Of a stretch of 64,000 nucleotides of DNA, positions 52,548 to 62,163 are shown one piece after another (positions within the stretch are counted from its first letter, which is position 1; each line of letters opens with the position of its first letter). The position numbers were made by a program, and so were the translations under genes. Origin of the DNA: Brevibacterium sp. UCMA 11754 (lineage in GTDB: Bacteria; Actinomycetota; Actinomycetes; Actinomycetales; Brevibacteriaceae); NCBI RefSeq assembly GCF_021532275.1, contig NZ_JACBOT010000024.1, forward strand, positions 62,001 through 126,000, in the 5' to 3' direction. The notes beneath the pieces were generated by a model. The model did not search any database. It was given only the letters and a program-made list of their open reading frames with translations, and had not been told where the DNA came from.

Positions 52548-54164
52548 TCAGTGAAGCACGACCCCTGGGCCAAGTGGAATGCCTAACAGGTACCACACGC
52601 AGAAGAAGATTCCCCAACCGATGAGGATCGCGACCGAGAGCGGAACGGTGAAGGCCATGAGCGTGCCGATACCCGCGTCCTTCCGGTATCGCTGTACGTA
52701 TCCGAGCGCAAGAACGAAGTAGGCGCTCATCGGTGTGACTGCATTCGTCACGGAATCCCCGATCATGAACGACACCATGGCGGCCTCAGGGCGAACTCCG
52801 TAGTACATCATCATAGGCACGAGGATGGGCGCGAAGATCGCCCACATTGCTGAACCACTTGTCACGATCATGTTGATGAACGCCACTCCGACGACGATGA
52901 CGATGAGCACGACCAAGTGCGGAGCCTCGAGTCTCTGGAGTAGATCTGCACCGTTGACTGTGAGCACGGAGCCGATCCCGGTCCAACTGAAGTATGCGAG
53001 GAATTGGGCCACTGCAAAGAAGAGGACAATGACGGGGGCAAGACTGACCACACCCGAGATCATCGCCTCCGGAACAGCTTTGACAGTGGTGAATACCTTG
53101 GCGCTGTATCCGTAAACAATTCCCGTCAACGTGAAGAACAGCGAAATGAAGATCGCGATGTTGTCGAGGACCATCGATTCGACCAGCGACTGGCCGGATT
53201 CAATGAAAGGTGAGTCCGGCAGCCACAAGATGACTACGACCGCGATGATGAAGACCACTCCGGCCGCTGTAGCCCGGAGCAGGCTGCGAGTCTGGCTGTT
53301 ATCGAGTGTCATCGACTCGGTGTCTTCCTCCCCCGGTCGACCGCCTGAAACAGCTCCGTTGCCGTTCACTTCTCCTACGGCGGCTCCACTGGCATCCGCG
53401 GATTCTTCTCCCGGAATCTTGAAGTCCTCGCGCCGTGCGAGCACGAGTTCCACGACCAGGGTTATGATCGCAGCGAGAAGTAGGGACGAGGTTGCCGAGA
53501 AGAAATAGGTTGCCACCGGTGTGATCGAAGCGCTTGAGTCGACCGTCTGGGCCGCGGCGGACGCCAGCGAGGAGCGGATCGCATCGGACGGCGTGACGAG
53601 CGGACTCGCATTGAAACCCGCGGAGACCGAAGCGTAAGCCACCATCACGCCAAGGACTGGACTACGTCCCGCAGCCTTGAAGGCCATCGCTCCCAGCGGG
53701 ATCATCACCAAGTAGGCCGCATCGCCCATAATGTGAGCGATCATTCCGCTGAAGGCGATCGCGAAGGTCACCCACCGTTTGGGCAACCTGATGATCGTCA
53801 GCCTGATGAGTGCTTCGAGGACGCCGCTTTTCTCAGCGACGCTCACACCGAGCAGGACAACGAGTACGACTGCCAGGGGCGGGAAGGATGCGAAGTTGTC
53901 CAGAGCCGATTCGATAGCGTATTTGAGTCCATCGGTCGACAGCAGGTTTTTGACCTCGACGACCTCGTTGGATTCGGGCAACGTCACTGAGACGCCATTC
54001 GTCGAGAGTATCCAACTGACGGCGCCGAGCAGCAGAGCCATGATCCAGAACAGCCAGAACGGGTGCGGAAGCAGATTGCCGATACGCTCGATGAAGCCGA
54101 TCGCTCGAAATAACAGTGGGAGCCGTTCCGTGGCATCAGGGTCGGCGGTGGTTCGTGAAGTCAT
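52548..54164 (-). CDS. AbgT-family transporter
   Basis: This 538-residue protein has about 12 membrane segments and AbgT-family segments such as IERIGNLLPHPFWLFWIMAL, YASVSAGFNASPLVTPSDAI and IGDSVTNAVTPMSAYFVLALGYVQRY. AbgT imports p-aminobenzoyl-glutamate in E. coli; relatives can export sulfonamides. There is an acidic, glycine-rich loop near residue 260 (EESADASGAAVGEVNGNGAV). It lies 30 bases after the FAD-oxidoreductase gene. No abgA or abgB peptidase is present, so the substrate is open. Confidence 0.88.
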   Translation of the reverse strand: MTSRTTADPDATERLPLLFRAIGFIERIGNLLPHPFWLFWIMALLLGAVSWILSTNGVSVTLPESNEVVEVKNLLSTDGLKYAIESALDNFASFPPLAVVLVVLLGVSVAEKSGVLEALIRLTIIRLPKRWVTFAIAFSGMIAHIMGDAAYLVMIPLGAMAFKAAGRSPVLGVMVAYASVSAGFNASPLVTPSDAIRSSLASAAAQTVDSSASITPVATYFFSATSSLLLAAIITLVVELVLARREDFKIPGEESADASGAAVGEVNGNGAVSGGRPGEEDTESMTLDNSQTRSLLRATAAGVVFIIAVVVILWLPDSPFIESGQSLVESMVLDNIAIFISLFFTLTGIVYGYSAKVFTTVKAVPEAMISGVVSLAPVIVLFFAVAQFLAYFSWTGIGSVLTVNGADLLQRLEAPHLVVLIVIVVGVAFINMIVTSGSAMWAIFAPILVPMMMYYGVRPEAAMVSFMIGDSVTNAVTPMSAYFVLALGYVQRYRKDAGIGTLMAFTVPLSVAILIGWGIFFCVWYLLGIPLGPGVVLH

Positions 54165-54194
54165 CGGTCTCCTTTGATCGACGTGACGAAAGTG

Positions 54195-55355
54195 TTATTG
54201 ATCGCCGAGCAGCAATGGCAGATTTACTCCGCCAGCTGTTGACGTGGCATTTTCGAAGCGGGTTGGGCGGAAGCTCTCGAGCAAGTCCTGTTGACTATCA
54301 GCGACAAGCTCCTCGGCAGCCAGGCGGCCGAGCAAGGGTCCAAGCGTGATCCCGCTGTGTGTGACGAGGCAATAGGTGCGTGATCGACCCGCTGCGAATC
54401 CGGCGATCGTGAAACCGTCTGCGGGCAGAGATCGATAGCTCACACGTAGATCGATCAGGTCGGGCGTTGATTCGTTCGTCACCGCGGTGAATCTCTCAGC
54501 CATTACGTTGGCGACTGGCCCTTCGGCTGCTGGCGGGACCGCGGGATCGATTCGCGGGTTTAGGTCGAGAGCCTGGACGACGATCGTACCGTCCTCCCCC
54601 GGTCGCAGATTCAGCTCGGGCGTGTGCACGACCGCCCTCACCCGCGTCGAATTCGTCCTCACGTAGCCGAGTAGACCAGTCACCGCCGACCCCCGACCGA
54701 TCTCGTCGTTCATTGGAGTGTCGAACCCTGAGGCCTGTGCGAGCGCCTGAGTCCAGCGTCCTGTGGCGAGTACGACCCGATCTGCTGAGAGCACCCGTCC
54801 ATCACCGAGGTGGACCTCGACCTGAGCGCAACCTTCGTCCACCTCGGTGACTGTTCCCCTAATCAGCTTCGCCCCGTGTCCGACAGCGCTCGCGCGAAGG
54901 TTGCGCAGAAGCTGTCCGGTGAGCACATATCCTTCTGACGGAAAATGCGCGATCAGTTCGATGCCCTTGGGAACTGAGATGTCCCCGGCGATCTCGCCTA
55001 CGTGATCGGCTGAGATCAGCTCAGACGGATAATCGAGCTCGGTGAGGCGTGCGATCTTCTCCTCCAGCTGCGGTGCCTGGTGCGCACCGGCCATTTGCAG
55101 TCCGCCCGATCGATGGTACGTGCGCGGCCCTGGCAGAGTGTTGGCGAGTCGGGAGTGCTCTTCCATTCCAGCGATGTTAAGTTCGTGATAAGCCGGGTCG
55201 AGCTTTCCATTGGCGTTCGTCCAGGCGAAGCTCGTGCCGGAGGTGCCGGCGCCCAGATCTCGAGAATCTACGAGCGTGACGTCGATTCCTGACATGACCA
55301 AATTGTCGGCGGTGCTGAGCCCGAGCATCCCTGAGCCGATGACGATGATGTGCAT
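54195..55355 (-). CDS. FAD-dependent oxidoreductase (DAO/DadA-like)
   Basis: This 386-residue flavoprotein has an N-terminal dinucleotide-binding motif (IIVIGSGMLGLSTADNLVMSG) and a C-terminal GTG-like region with SYRSLPADGFTIAGFAAGRS and THSGITLGPLLGRLAAEEL. It belongs to the D-amino acid oxidase superfamily, which oxidises amines and amino acids. Its substrate is probably the compound imported by AbgT or made by the amidohydrolase. It is the middle gene of the gntR-oxidoreductase-abgT operon. Confidence 0.85.
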   Translation of the reverse strand: MHIIVIGSGMLGLSTADNLVMSGIDVTLVDSRDLGAGTSGTSFAWTNANGKLDPAYHELNIAGMEEHSRLANTLPGPRTYHRSGGLQMAGAHQAPQLEEKIARLTELDYPSELISADHVGEIAGDISVPKGIELIAHFPSEGYVLTGQLLRNLRASAVGHGAKLIRGTVTEVDEGCAQVEVHLGDGRVLSADRVVLATGRWTQALAQASGFDTPMNDEIGRGSAVTGLLGYVRTNSTRVRAVVHTPELNLRPGEDGTIVVQALDLNPRIDPAVPPAAEGPVANVMAERFTAVTNESTPDLIDLRVSYRSLPADGFTIAGFAAGRSRTYCLVTHSGITLGPLLGRLAAEELVADSQQDLLESFRPTRFENATSTAGGVNLPLLLGDQ

Positions 55356-55381
55356 ATGCGGTCCCCTGTGATCGTTGTTTG

Positions 55382-56086
55382 TCAGTTGGCGGGCAGTTCG
55401 ATAAAGAATTCGGAGGTTCCCGGTCGGACCAAAGTTGCTGTCGTCTCCAGTACTTGATCGTCTGGTGCACGCAGCTCACGGCGACGCCTTAGCGCCGGTG
55501 TTCCCGCCTCGCATGTGAGCAGCTGGGCTTCACGGTCGTTGATGAGTGTCGGCTCCAGATAGACGCGAATGGTATCCACATCGACATCATGGGACTGCAA
55601 GTGGTCAAGGATGACCAGGTCTTCGAGCTTTTCCCGAAGGATCGTAGGTGCTGCGGAAAACAGGATTACGTGTGTCTCGAGCGCATGCGGACGATCGAGA
55701 GCATCGAATTTCAGGCGGACGATTTCAGTGACTGCGGCGTCGGCTTCAGCTCCGGGAAGCGGCAGCAGTGCGTCGGAAGCGACGGTCACCTGGGCCGATA
55801 GCACTTCGTGCCGTCCGGGACCACCGTGACGGGCTACGGCCGGGTTTGTGAATGACAGCAGATTGATCTGCTTCCGCGAGGTCGACACAAATGACCCACG
55901 ACCCTTCTGGCGCACGACCACTCCATCGGCGGCAAGCTCATTGAGCGCACGTTGTGCTGTCGGCCGACTCACCGAGTATTGCGCGCAGAGTTCATTCTCG
56001 CTGGGGAGTTTAGCTCCTTCGGGAAGTTCTCCTGAGCGGATCTGCTGTTGAAGGTCGCGCTGGATACTCCGAAACAAATCGTCCAT
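55382..56086 (-). CDS. GntR/HutC-family regulator
   Basis: This 234-residue regulator has an N-terminal winged helix (GAKLPSENELCAQYSVSRPTAQRALNELAADGVVVRQKGRGSFV) and a UTRA ligand-binding domain (ILFSAAPTILREKLEDLVILDHLQSHDVDV). It is first in its operon and reads away from the amidohydrolase, so it probably senses the substrate of the locus. Its ATG stands 6 bases after a good -10 box with no ribosome-binding site, which suggests a leaderless mRNA and autoregulation through the palindrome just upstream. Confidence 0.9.
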   Translation of the reverse strand: MDDLFRSIQRDLQQQIRSGELPEGAKLPSENELCAQYSVSRPTAQRALNELAADGVVVRQKGRGSFVSTSRKQINLLSFTNPAVARHGGPGRHEVLSAQVTVASDALLPLPGAEADAAVTEIVRLKFDALDRPHALETHVILFSAAPTILREKLEDLVILDHLQSHDVDVDTIRVYLEPTLINDREAQLLTCEAGTPALRRRRELRAPDDQVLETTATLVRPGTSEFFIELPAN

Positions 56087-56092
56087 AAGTTG

Positions 56093-56129
56093 ATATTACA
56101 TCTATCCACTTGTCCTATCAAGTGGACAA
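56093..56129 (-). promoter_or_regulatory. gntR promoter with overlapping operator
   Basis: On the minus strand TTGATA (56116-56121), 17 bases and TAATAT (56093-56098) form a near-consensus promoter. The inverted repeat TCCACTTG-N6-CAAGTGGA (56105-56126), nested with TTGTCC-N8-GGACAA (56110-56129), covers the -35 box and spacer. This is the position expected for a GntR autorepressor. Confidence 0.8.
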
Positions 56130-56367
56130 TAAAAGACGCCGGAACATCGTTACCCAATGTCAAGCAGCACCGTCTTTGCAACGGCGAGCGCTTTCGTGCA
56201 GCCCCACGGCTGAACACTGATTTGGCCGCGTACGAGTTCGAAAAGAGAACGAGTTCTGCATGGCGAGCTCGTTGTGCTGACCAGCGAATACTCGGCTAGT
56301 GTGAATTGATTCGAACAACTCAAAGGCGAGTGCGCCGATCAATTCCGAGTTCCCTAGGAGACCACCG

Positions 56368-57873
56368 ATGACGTTTGGATCCCAAGCTCAAATTCCTTCC
56401 ACCGACAGAGCATCAGGCACCGGACCCTACCCCAGGCTCATCCTCCGCGATGCCATGATCGTCGACGGAACCGGCGCTGCCCCATACGGGCCGGCAGACA
56501 TCCTGATCAAAGACGACAGGATCACCGGAATCTGGGAACCGAACGGTGCGAGTAGCCTCACCGAACGCCCCTCGTCCGACGGCGCGAAAGTCATGGACCT
56601 CAACGGCTCCTACGTCTTGCCGGGGCTTATCGACTCCCACGCCCACATCGGCAAACCCGAGCAGGCACCGAACGCCGACTATGTCTACAAACTCTGGCTC
56701 GGCCACGGCGTGACCACCATCCGCGAACTCGGTGCGTTCAACGGCCTCGACTGGACCATTTCCGAGGCCCGACGAGCCGCAGCCAACGAAATCGCGGCCC
56801 CGCGCCTGCACATCTATCCCGCACTGCGTGCCGGAACCCTCGACGGACCCACCCCGGTCACCGCTGACCAAGCAACCGCGTGGGTCAATGAGGTCGCCGA
56901 CCGCGGAGCAAACGGAGTGAAGTTCTTCGGCACCTCCCCCACTGTGTTCGGCGCCGCCGTCGAAGCGGCACAAGCACGTGGTCTACGGACCGCATGCCAC
57001 CACGACCAGCGTCGAGCCGCGCAGGTCAACGCCCTCACCTCGGCGAGGTGGGGACTGAACAGCATCGAACACTGGTACGGCATCCCCGAAGCGATGTTCC
57101 GCGACCGCACCCTCCAGCACGTACCCACCGACTACAACCACAACAGCGAACCCCAGCGCTTCAGCCAAGGCGCCCACCTGTGGCTGCAGACCGCCGAGCG
57201 CGGCAGCAACGCCTGGCAGGAGACACTCGAGGAGCTCCTCGAACTCGGAACCGCATTGAGCCCGACATTCAACATCTACATCGGGTCCCGCGACGCCGCA
57301 CGAGTGCGCACCTCCGAATGGCACTCCGACTTCACCTCCCCCACCCTGTGGGAATTCTTCCAGCCCTCGGCCGACAAACACGGCTCCTACATGGGCGACT
57401 GGACAAGCGAGGACGAGATCGCCTGGCGCCACGCCTACGTCAAATGGATGTCCTTCGTCAACGACTACAAGAACCTTGGCGGCTTGGTCACGGCCGGATC
57501 GGACTCCGGATTCATCTACAAGGTCTTCGGATTCGGCCTCATCGAAGAACTTGAACTCCTCCTCGAAGCGGGGTTCCACCCCCTCGAAGTCGTCCGCGCC
57601 GCCACGCTGAGCAGCGCCGCGCTTCTCGGCATCGACGACGAGCTCGGCTCCGTCGAACCCGGCAAGATCGCCGACCTGCTCATCGTCAAGGACAACCCCC
57701 TCAGCAACTTCAAGGTCCTCTACGGCCACGGTCATCTCCGCGCCGAGGAGTCCGGCGTCAACCGCGTCGGCGGAGTCGACTTCACTCTGCGCTCCGGCAT
57801 CGTCTACGACGCCCGGGAACTCCGCGAGCACGTGAAGTCAATGGTCGCCGAGGAGCGAGCGGAGCAGCACTGA
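56368..57873 (+). CDS. Amidohydrolase-family metal-dependent hydrolase
   Basis: This 501-residue protein has the amidohydrolase metal pattern. HxH is at 91-93 (GLIDSHAHIGK), a lysine sits in ANGVKFFG, histidines in ACHHDQ and SIEHWYG, and an aspartate in TAGSDSGF. Imidazolonepropionase, dihydroorotase and similar enzymes share it. It should hydrolyse a cyclic or linear amide. AGGAGACC precedes the ATG. It is divergent from the gntR operon with 281 bases between. The substrate cannot be named. Confidence 0.85.
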   Translation: MTFGSQAQIPSTDRASGTGPYPRLILRDAMIVDGTGAAPYGPADILIKDDRITGIWEPNGASSLTERPSSDGAKVMDLNGSYVLPGLIDSHAHIGKPEQAPNADYVYKLWLGHGVTTIRELGAFNGLDWTISEARRAAANEIAAPRLHIYPALRAGTLDGPTPVTADQATAWVNEVADRGANGVKFFGTSPTVFGAAVEAAQARGLRTACHHDQRRAAQVNALTSARWGLNSIEHWYGIPEAMFRDRTLQHVPTDYNHNSEPQRFSQGAHLWLQTAERGSNAWQETLEELLELGTALSPTFNIYIGSRDAARVRTSEWHSDFTSPTLWEFFQPSADKHGSYMGDWTSEDEIAWRHAYVKWMSFVNDYKNLGGLVTAGSDSGFIYKVFGFGLIEELELLLEAGFHPLEVVRAATLSSAALLGIDDELGSVEPGKIADLLIVKDNPLSNFKVLYGHGHLRAEESGVNRVGGVDFTLRSGIVYDARELREHVKSMVAEERAEQH

Positions 57874-57882
57874 GCGACATGG

Positions 57883-57920
57883 CTCGACTCCGGTCGGACT
57901 GAGATCCGACCGGGGTCGAG
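57883..57920. terminator. Bidirectional terminator between amidohydrolase and DUF885 genes
   Basis: CTCGACTCCGGTCGGA pairs with TCCGACCGGGGTCGAG (16 bp, one G-T wobble) around a 6-base loop. It lies between two convergent genes. Confidence 0.8.
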
Positions 57921-57939
57921 GTTGTGAGAGACGAAGTCC

Positions 57940-59667
57940 TCAGTGGCCGGCGGCCGCCTGAGTATGCCGCTCTGCAGCAACCGCGCGGATGTGTCCGCGC
58001 ACGTGTGCCTGCAACACGGTGAGCGGGACGCTGCCCATCCCGAGCACCGTGTCGTGGAAGTCCCTGATCGAGAAGTCGCCACCCAGCGTCTCCTCGGCCT
58101 CCTGCCGCAGCTGCTGAATCGTCAACTGCCCCAGGTAGTAGGCAGTGGCCTGCCCGGGCCAGGAGATGTAGCGATCAATCTCCGTGACGATCTCGTGTTC
58201 GGCGATCGCCGTATTGTCCCGCAGGAAGTCCTGCGCCTGCTCCCGGCTCCACCCCAGCGCATGTATGCCCGGATCGACGACGAGGCGCACGGCCCGCCAC
58301 ATCTGGAACGAGAGCATACCCATGCGTTCGAACGGCGTCTCGTACATCCCCATCTCATCGCCGAGTCGTTCGGTGTAGAGGCCCCAGCCCTCGCCGAAGG
58401 CCGAGATGTAGAGCCGCCGGAAGTCGGCGAGTTCGAGCTCCTCGGCCAGCGAGATCTGGAACGAATGTCCGGGCGCAGATTCGTGCAGGGTCAGTGCCGG
58501 CAGGGAATACAGTGGTCGGGCCGGCAAGTTGTACGTGTTGAGCAGGTACCGGTCGGGAGCACCTCGGCCGAACGTGTCGAATTTCGCGATCTCCGCCGGT
58601 GTCTCCATGATGGCGAAGCGCTGCTGTGGCAGACGCCCGAAGTACTGATGGACCATCCGGTCGAAGGCCTTGCACGTGTATGCGGCTTCGGACAGCAATT
58701 GACGAGGAGTCGTTGCATAGAACTGCGGACCCGTGCGCATGAACTCGAACAGGCCCGACAGGTCGTCGGGATAGCCGAGTTCGACGGCGACGTCCTCCAT
58801 CTCCTCCCGGATCTTCTTCACTTCGACCTGTCCGAGGTCGAAGATCTGCTGCGGGCTGAGGTCCGTCGTCGAATACTCCCTGATCTGGGACCGGTAGAAC
58901 TCGAGACCATCCGGCTGGTCGACCGCTGCGATCGACTCCGGCAGATTCGGCAGATACTCCGTTGTCAGGAAGTCAAGAAGTTTCCGGTAAGCGGGCACGA
59001 CCTCAGCCGAGAGCACCTGAGCGGCCGCCGCGTGGAGTTCGGTTCGAACCTGTTCGGGCACGACCGCCGGGATTCTTCGGAACGGTCCGAAGAACGACAG
59101 CTCGGTGACATCCTCGGCCTTGGCGACGACCCGCACCGGTTCCTCGCGTCCGCTCATGCACACTCTGGCCGGCCCAAAGCCTCGAGCCACCCCGGCCCTC
59201 ATGTTCTCGATCTGCTGATCGAAGAACCGTGGGATGTCGCCGAGCAAGCTGATGTATGCCCGAGCCGAACCGACGTCTTCGAGCACTAGACGGTAGGCGT
59301 CGAAGGCGAGCGTGCGCCAGAAGGCAGAATCCGCCGTGGCAGGTCTTTCCCATATCCTGTATCTCTGCGCCTCGACCAAGGTGACCAACTGTTGGCGGTA
59401 GACATCGAAGTCGATAGTCTCTTCCACGGTGAGAGCATCGGTACTGACCGAATCGAGTTTGCCGAGTGTGTCCTCCCACATCTGCTGCCGCCGCAGTTGC
59501 GAGGCCTCACCGACATCCGGCAAGAAGTCGACGACGGAGGCCTTCTGAGACAATGATCCGAATTCGGCCTCTCTCCACGTCCACTCCGCATTGATGATGT
59601 CGGCGAGCTTCCTGCCTTCGGCTGAAGCCCTTGCATGTGAGCTGCCTCGATGATGGCTCTCGGGCAC
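57940..59667 (-). CDS. DUF885-family putative metallopeptidase
   Basis: This 575-residue protein matches the DUF885 family, with the HESAPGH motif (H395, E396, H401) that resembles a zinc-peptidase site. Other supporting segments are RISFGEGWGLY-like (YISAFGEGWGLYTERLGDEMGMY) and YYLGQLTIQQLRQEAE. Members are thought to be dipeptidases or amidases. No signal peptide is visible. It follows the S10 peptidase gene on the same strand. Confidence 0.82.
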   Translation of the reverse strand: MPESHHRGSSHARASAEGRKLADIINAEWTWREAEFGSLSQKASVVDFLPDVGEASQLRRQQMWEDTLGKLDSVSTDALTVEETIDFDVYRQQLVTLVEAQRYRIWERPATADSAFWRTLAFDAYRLVLEDVGSARAYISLLGDIPRFFDQQIENMRAGVARGFGPARVCMSGREEPVRVVAKAEDVTELSFFGPFRRIPAVVPEQVRTELHAAAAQVLSAEVVPAYRKLLDFLTTEYLPNLPESIAAVDQPDGLEFYRSQIREYSTTDLSPQQIFDLGQVEVKKIREEMEDVAVELGYPDDLSGLFEFMRTGPQFYATTPRQLLSEAAYTCKAFDRMVHQYFGRLPQQRFAIMETPAEIAKFDTFGRGAPDRYLLNTYNLPARPLYSLPALTLHESAPGHSFQISLAEELELADFRRLYISAFGEGWGLYTERLGDEMGMYETPFERMGMLSFQMWRAVRLVVDPGIHALGWSREQAQDFLRDNTAIAEHEIVTEIDRYISWPGQATAYYLGQLTIQQLRQEAEETLGGDFSIRDFHDTVLGMGSVPLTVLQAHVRGHIRAVAAERHTQAAAGH

Positions 59668-59740
59668 GTCGATTCTCCTGTTCTCGATGATGATCGTCTT
59701 GGTGTGTTGCCGACCAGCTCAGTACGCGTGAGTGTCCGGC

Positions 59741-61264
59741 TCAGATGGGTTGGTTCGACTCAGGCTTGTCACCGTCTCCGATCGACCAAGCAACGAAGTC
59801 TGCGATATCGCGCAGCTGCTCGACCCGGACCTGCTGGTCGACATACATCATGTGCCCGGCCGGGTAGTAGCGACGAACAATCTGATCATGGGACTCATCG
59901 GCAATGCGCAGGTGCGCAAGCACATGCTCCGAGGCGGCGAACGGCGTCGCTGAGTCGTGATACCCGAAAGCCACGTAGACCTTGAGATGCGGATTCATAC
60001 GCATCGCGAAAGCGAGATCTTCGGCAGTGTTGACGGTGGAGTTCTCGAACTCCTTGTACGACCATGGATGGACTCTGGATGTCAGCACCTCGTAGGTGAG
60101 GTCCGATTCGTATCCGAGTTCGGCACGCAGCAGATGATTGATTCCCACTGTGTAGGGATACTGGATCGCCGGATACGAAGGGTCGTCGCCAAGCACTTCG
60201 GAGGCGACCTTCCCCGGATGCGCGGTGAAGCGAGAGTCCAAACGACCGATGCGCAGTCGCTGATCTCGGAGCAGTTCTGTGAAGAAGGTGAACTCGTCGA
60301 TGCGAAGGTCGGCCAGTCGGACGAACTTCTCATCGATCCCGATGAGTTCGGCCAGCTTCGCAGCTATCCGGGAGTGTTCGGAGGCCTCGAGTCGGTGTCC
60401 GCGCGCAAGCGCTTGGCTGAAGTCCTCATGGGCAAAATCCGTCGCCTCTGCGACCACATCTTCGAGCTCGCGCCCTGGATGTTTGCCGTGATAGTGCGCG
60501 ATGGCGGCAAACGTCGGCAGGTAGTGGATGTAGGGAGCTTCGTTGCCTTCCGCGAAATCGATCGTGGCGAAATCGAGGACGGCCGAGATGAGGAGGATGC
60601 CGTTGAAGGCGATGCCGTGGCGTTTGGCCAGATGTCCGGCCAGGGCCGCGGCACGGGTGGTTCCGTAGGACTCCCCGGCGAGGAACTTCGGTGAGATCCA
60701 CCGATTGTTCCGTGTCAGCCACAGCCGGATCGCCTCGCCGACGACGTCGCGATCCCCAGTGAACCCGTGGAAGTCCTCCGGCTTCTCCCCCTCTGCGGTG
60801 CGGGAGTATCCCGTGGTCACCGGGTCGATGAAGACCAGATCGGCGTGAGCCAGAGTGGTCTCAAGATTGTCGACGAGACCGTAGGGCGGCGGGGTGCGAT
60901 CATTGACGTCGTTGGCCACCACCCGCCGTGGACCGAAGAGGCCGATGTGCATCCAGGCCGATGACGATCCCGGGCCTCCGTTGAAGACGAAGACGACAGG
61001 ACGTTGAGCATCCTGACCGTCGTCGGCACCCTCAGCGATGGCGGTGTAGGAGGTGAGGAAGATCTGTGCCTTGGGCTTGAGTCCGGCGAACACGCCTTCC
61101 TCGACGATTTCGGAGCCGATGACTATCCGGCCCGCCTGGGCCCGATACCGGAGCAGACCGGCGGGCAGCTGAAGTTCATGGACAGTGGTGACGAAGTCAT
61201 CGACCGGCTGCGGTAGGTCTGCCGGCTGATTCGTGGGCTGTGACTGAGTCTGTGCATCAGACAT
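59741..61264 (-). CDS. S10-family serine carboxypeptidase
   Basis: This protein of about 507 residues has the S10 features: the oxyanion region VFVFNGGPGSSSAWMH, the nucleophile serine in GESYGTTRAAALAGHLAKRHG (residue 199), and a C-terminal segment with aspartate and histidine (VAFGYHDSATPF and YPAGHMMYVDQQ). It should remove C-terminal residues from peptides. No signal peptide is seen, so it may act inside the cell. A GTG at 61285 is an alternative start. Confidence 0.88.
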   Translation of the reverse strand: MSDAQTQSQPTNQPADLPQPVDDFVTTVHELQLPAGLLRYRAQAGRIVIGSEIVEEGVFAGLKPKAQIFLTSYTAIAEGADDGQDAQRPVVFVFNGGPGSSSAWMHIGLFGPRRVVANDVNDRTPPPYGLVDNLETTLAHADLVFIDPVTTGYSRTAEGEKPEDFHGFTGDRDVVGEAIRLWLTRNNRWISPKFLAGESYGTTRAAALAGHLAKRHGIAFNGILLISAVLDFATIDFAEGNEAPYIHYLPTFAAIAHYHGKHPGRELEDVVAEATDFAHEDFSQALARGHRLEASEHSRIAAKLAELIGIDEKFVRLADLRIDEFTFFTELLRDQRLRIGRLDSRFTAHPGKVASEVLGDDPSYPAIQYPYTVGINHLLRAELGYESDLTYEVLTSRVHPWSYKEFENSTVNTAEDLAFAMRMNPHLKVYVAFGYHDSATPFAASEHVLAHLRIADESHDQIVRRYYPAGHMMYVDQQVRVEQLRDIADFVAWSIGDGDKPESNQPI

Positions 61265-61351
61265 GATGGAGGTTAGGTCCTTCACTGTGGGTGGAGATGG
61301 TGGAGAATCGGTGGTCGGTGACGATGCTGAGCGCCGAGGTGGTTGTGTCGG

Positions 61352-62161
61352 TCAGGAACGCTGACCCGTGTCCCAGCGAGGATCGATGCTCGGGACCGCG
61401 GAGAGCAGGGTCTTCGTGTATTCGTGCTGTGGGTCATCGAAGATCTCGTCTCGCGGCCCTTGCTCGACGATCCTGCCCTTCTGCATCACGGCGACCTTGT
61501 GGGCGATCTGTCGCACGACCGCCAGATCGTGGGCGATGAAGATGTAGGAGATATCGCGTTCGCGCTGCAGATCGACTAACAACTCGAGCACCTGTGCCTG
61601 AACCGACACGTCGAGAGCGGAGACAGCCTCATCGCAGATGACGAGCTTCGGTTCGACGATGAGTGCGCGAGCGATGCCGATGCGCTGGGCCTGCCCTCCG
61701 GAGAACTGTCGTGGATAGCGAGTGGAGTGGTCGGGGTTGAGTCCGACTCGCTCCATCGCCGCCTTGACCATGTTCCGGTAGCCGCCTGTGGCCGTCCGCT
61801 TCTGATAGCGGAGTGGTGCCGACACCACCTCATCGACGGTGTGACGAGGGTTGAGTGAGGAGTAGGGGTCTTGGAATACCACCTGAACCCCGCTGCGAAA
61901 GTCCCGCAAGGACGCACCGGAGCGTTGGGTGATCTCCTCACCTTGGAACTCCACCGACCCGGACGTGGGATCGATGAGGCGTGCGATCATCCGCGCCGTG
62001 GTCGACTTTCCCGAACCGGACTCTCCGACGATGCCCAGTGTCTGCCGCCGGTGGACATCGAAGGAGACTCCCTCGACTGCAGTGAATTTCTCTCTGCGGC
62101 CGGTGCGGAACTCCTTGCTCAGATCATTGGCTGCCAGCAGCGGCGTGGCGATGTCGCTCAT
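61352..62161 (-). CDS. Peptide ABC transporter ATPase (OppF/DppF type)
   Basis: This protein of about 269 residues has Walker A GESGSGKSTTARM, the signature FSGGQAQRIGIARALIVEP and Walker B LVICDEAVSALDVSVQ. The peptide-family C-terminal extension (VEQGPRDEIFDDPQHEYTKTLLSAVP) is present. I chose MSDIATPLL at 62159-62161; the longer frame upstream reads through the OppD gene. It follows the OppD gene after 2 bases. Confidence 0.92.
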   Translation of the reverse strand: MSDIATPLLAANDLSKEFRTGRREKFTAVEGVSFDVHRRQTLGIVGESGSGKSTTARMIARLIDPTSGSVEFQGEEITQRSGASLRDFRSGVQVVFQDPYSSLNPRHTVDEVVSAPLRYQKRTATGGYRNMVKAAMERVGLNPDHSTRYPRQFSGGQAQRIGIARALIVEPKLVICDEAVSALDVSVQAQVLELLVDLQRERDISYIFIAHDLAVVRQIAHKVAVMQKGRIVEQGPRDEIFDDPQHEYTKTLLSAVPSIDPRWDTGQRS

Positions 62162-62163
62162 GC

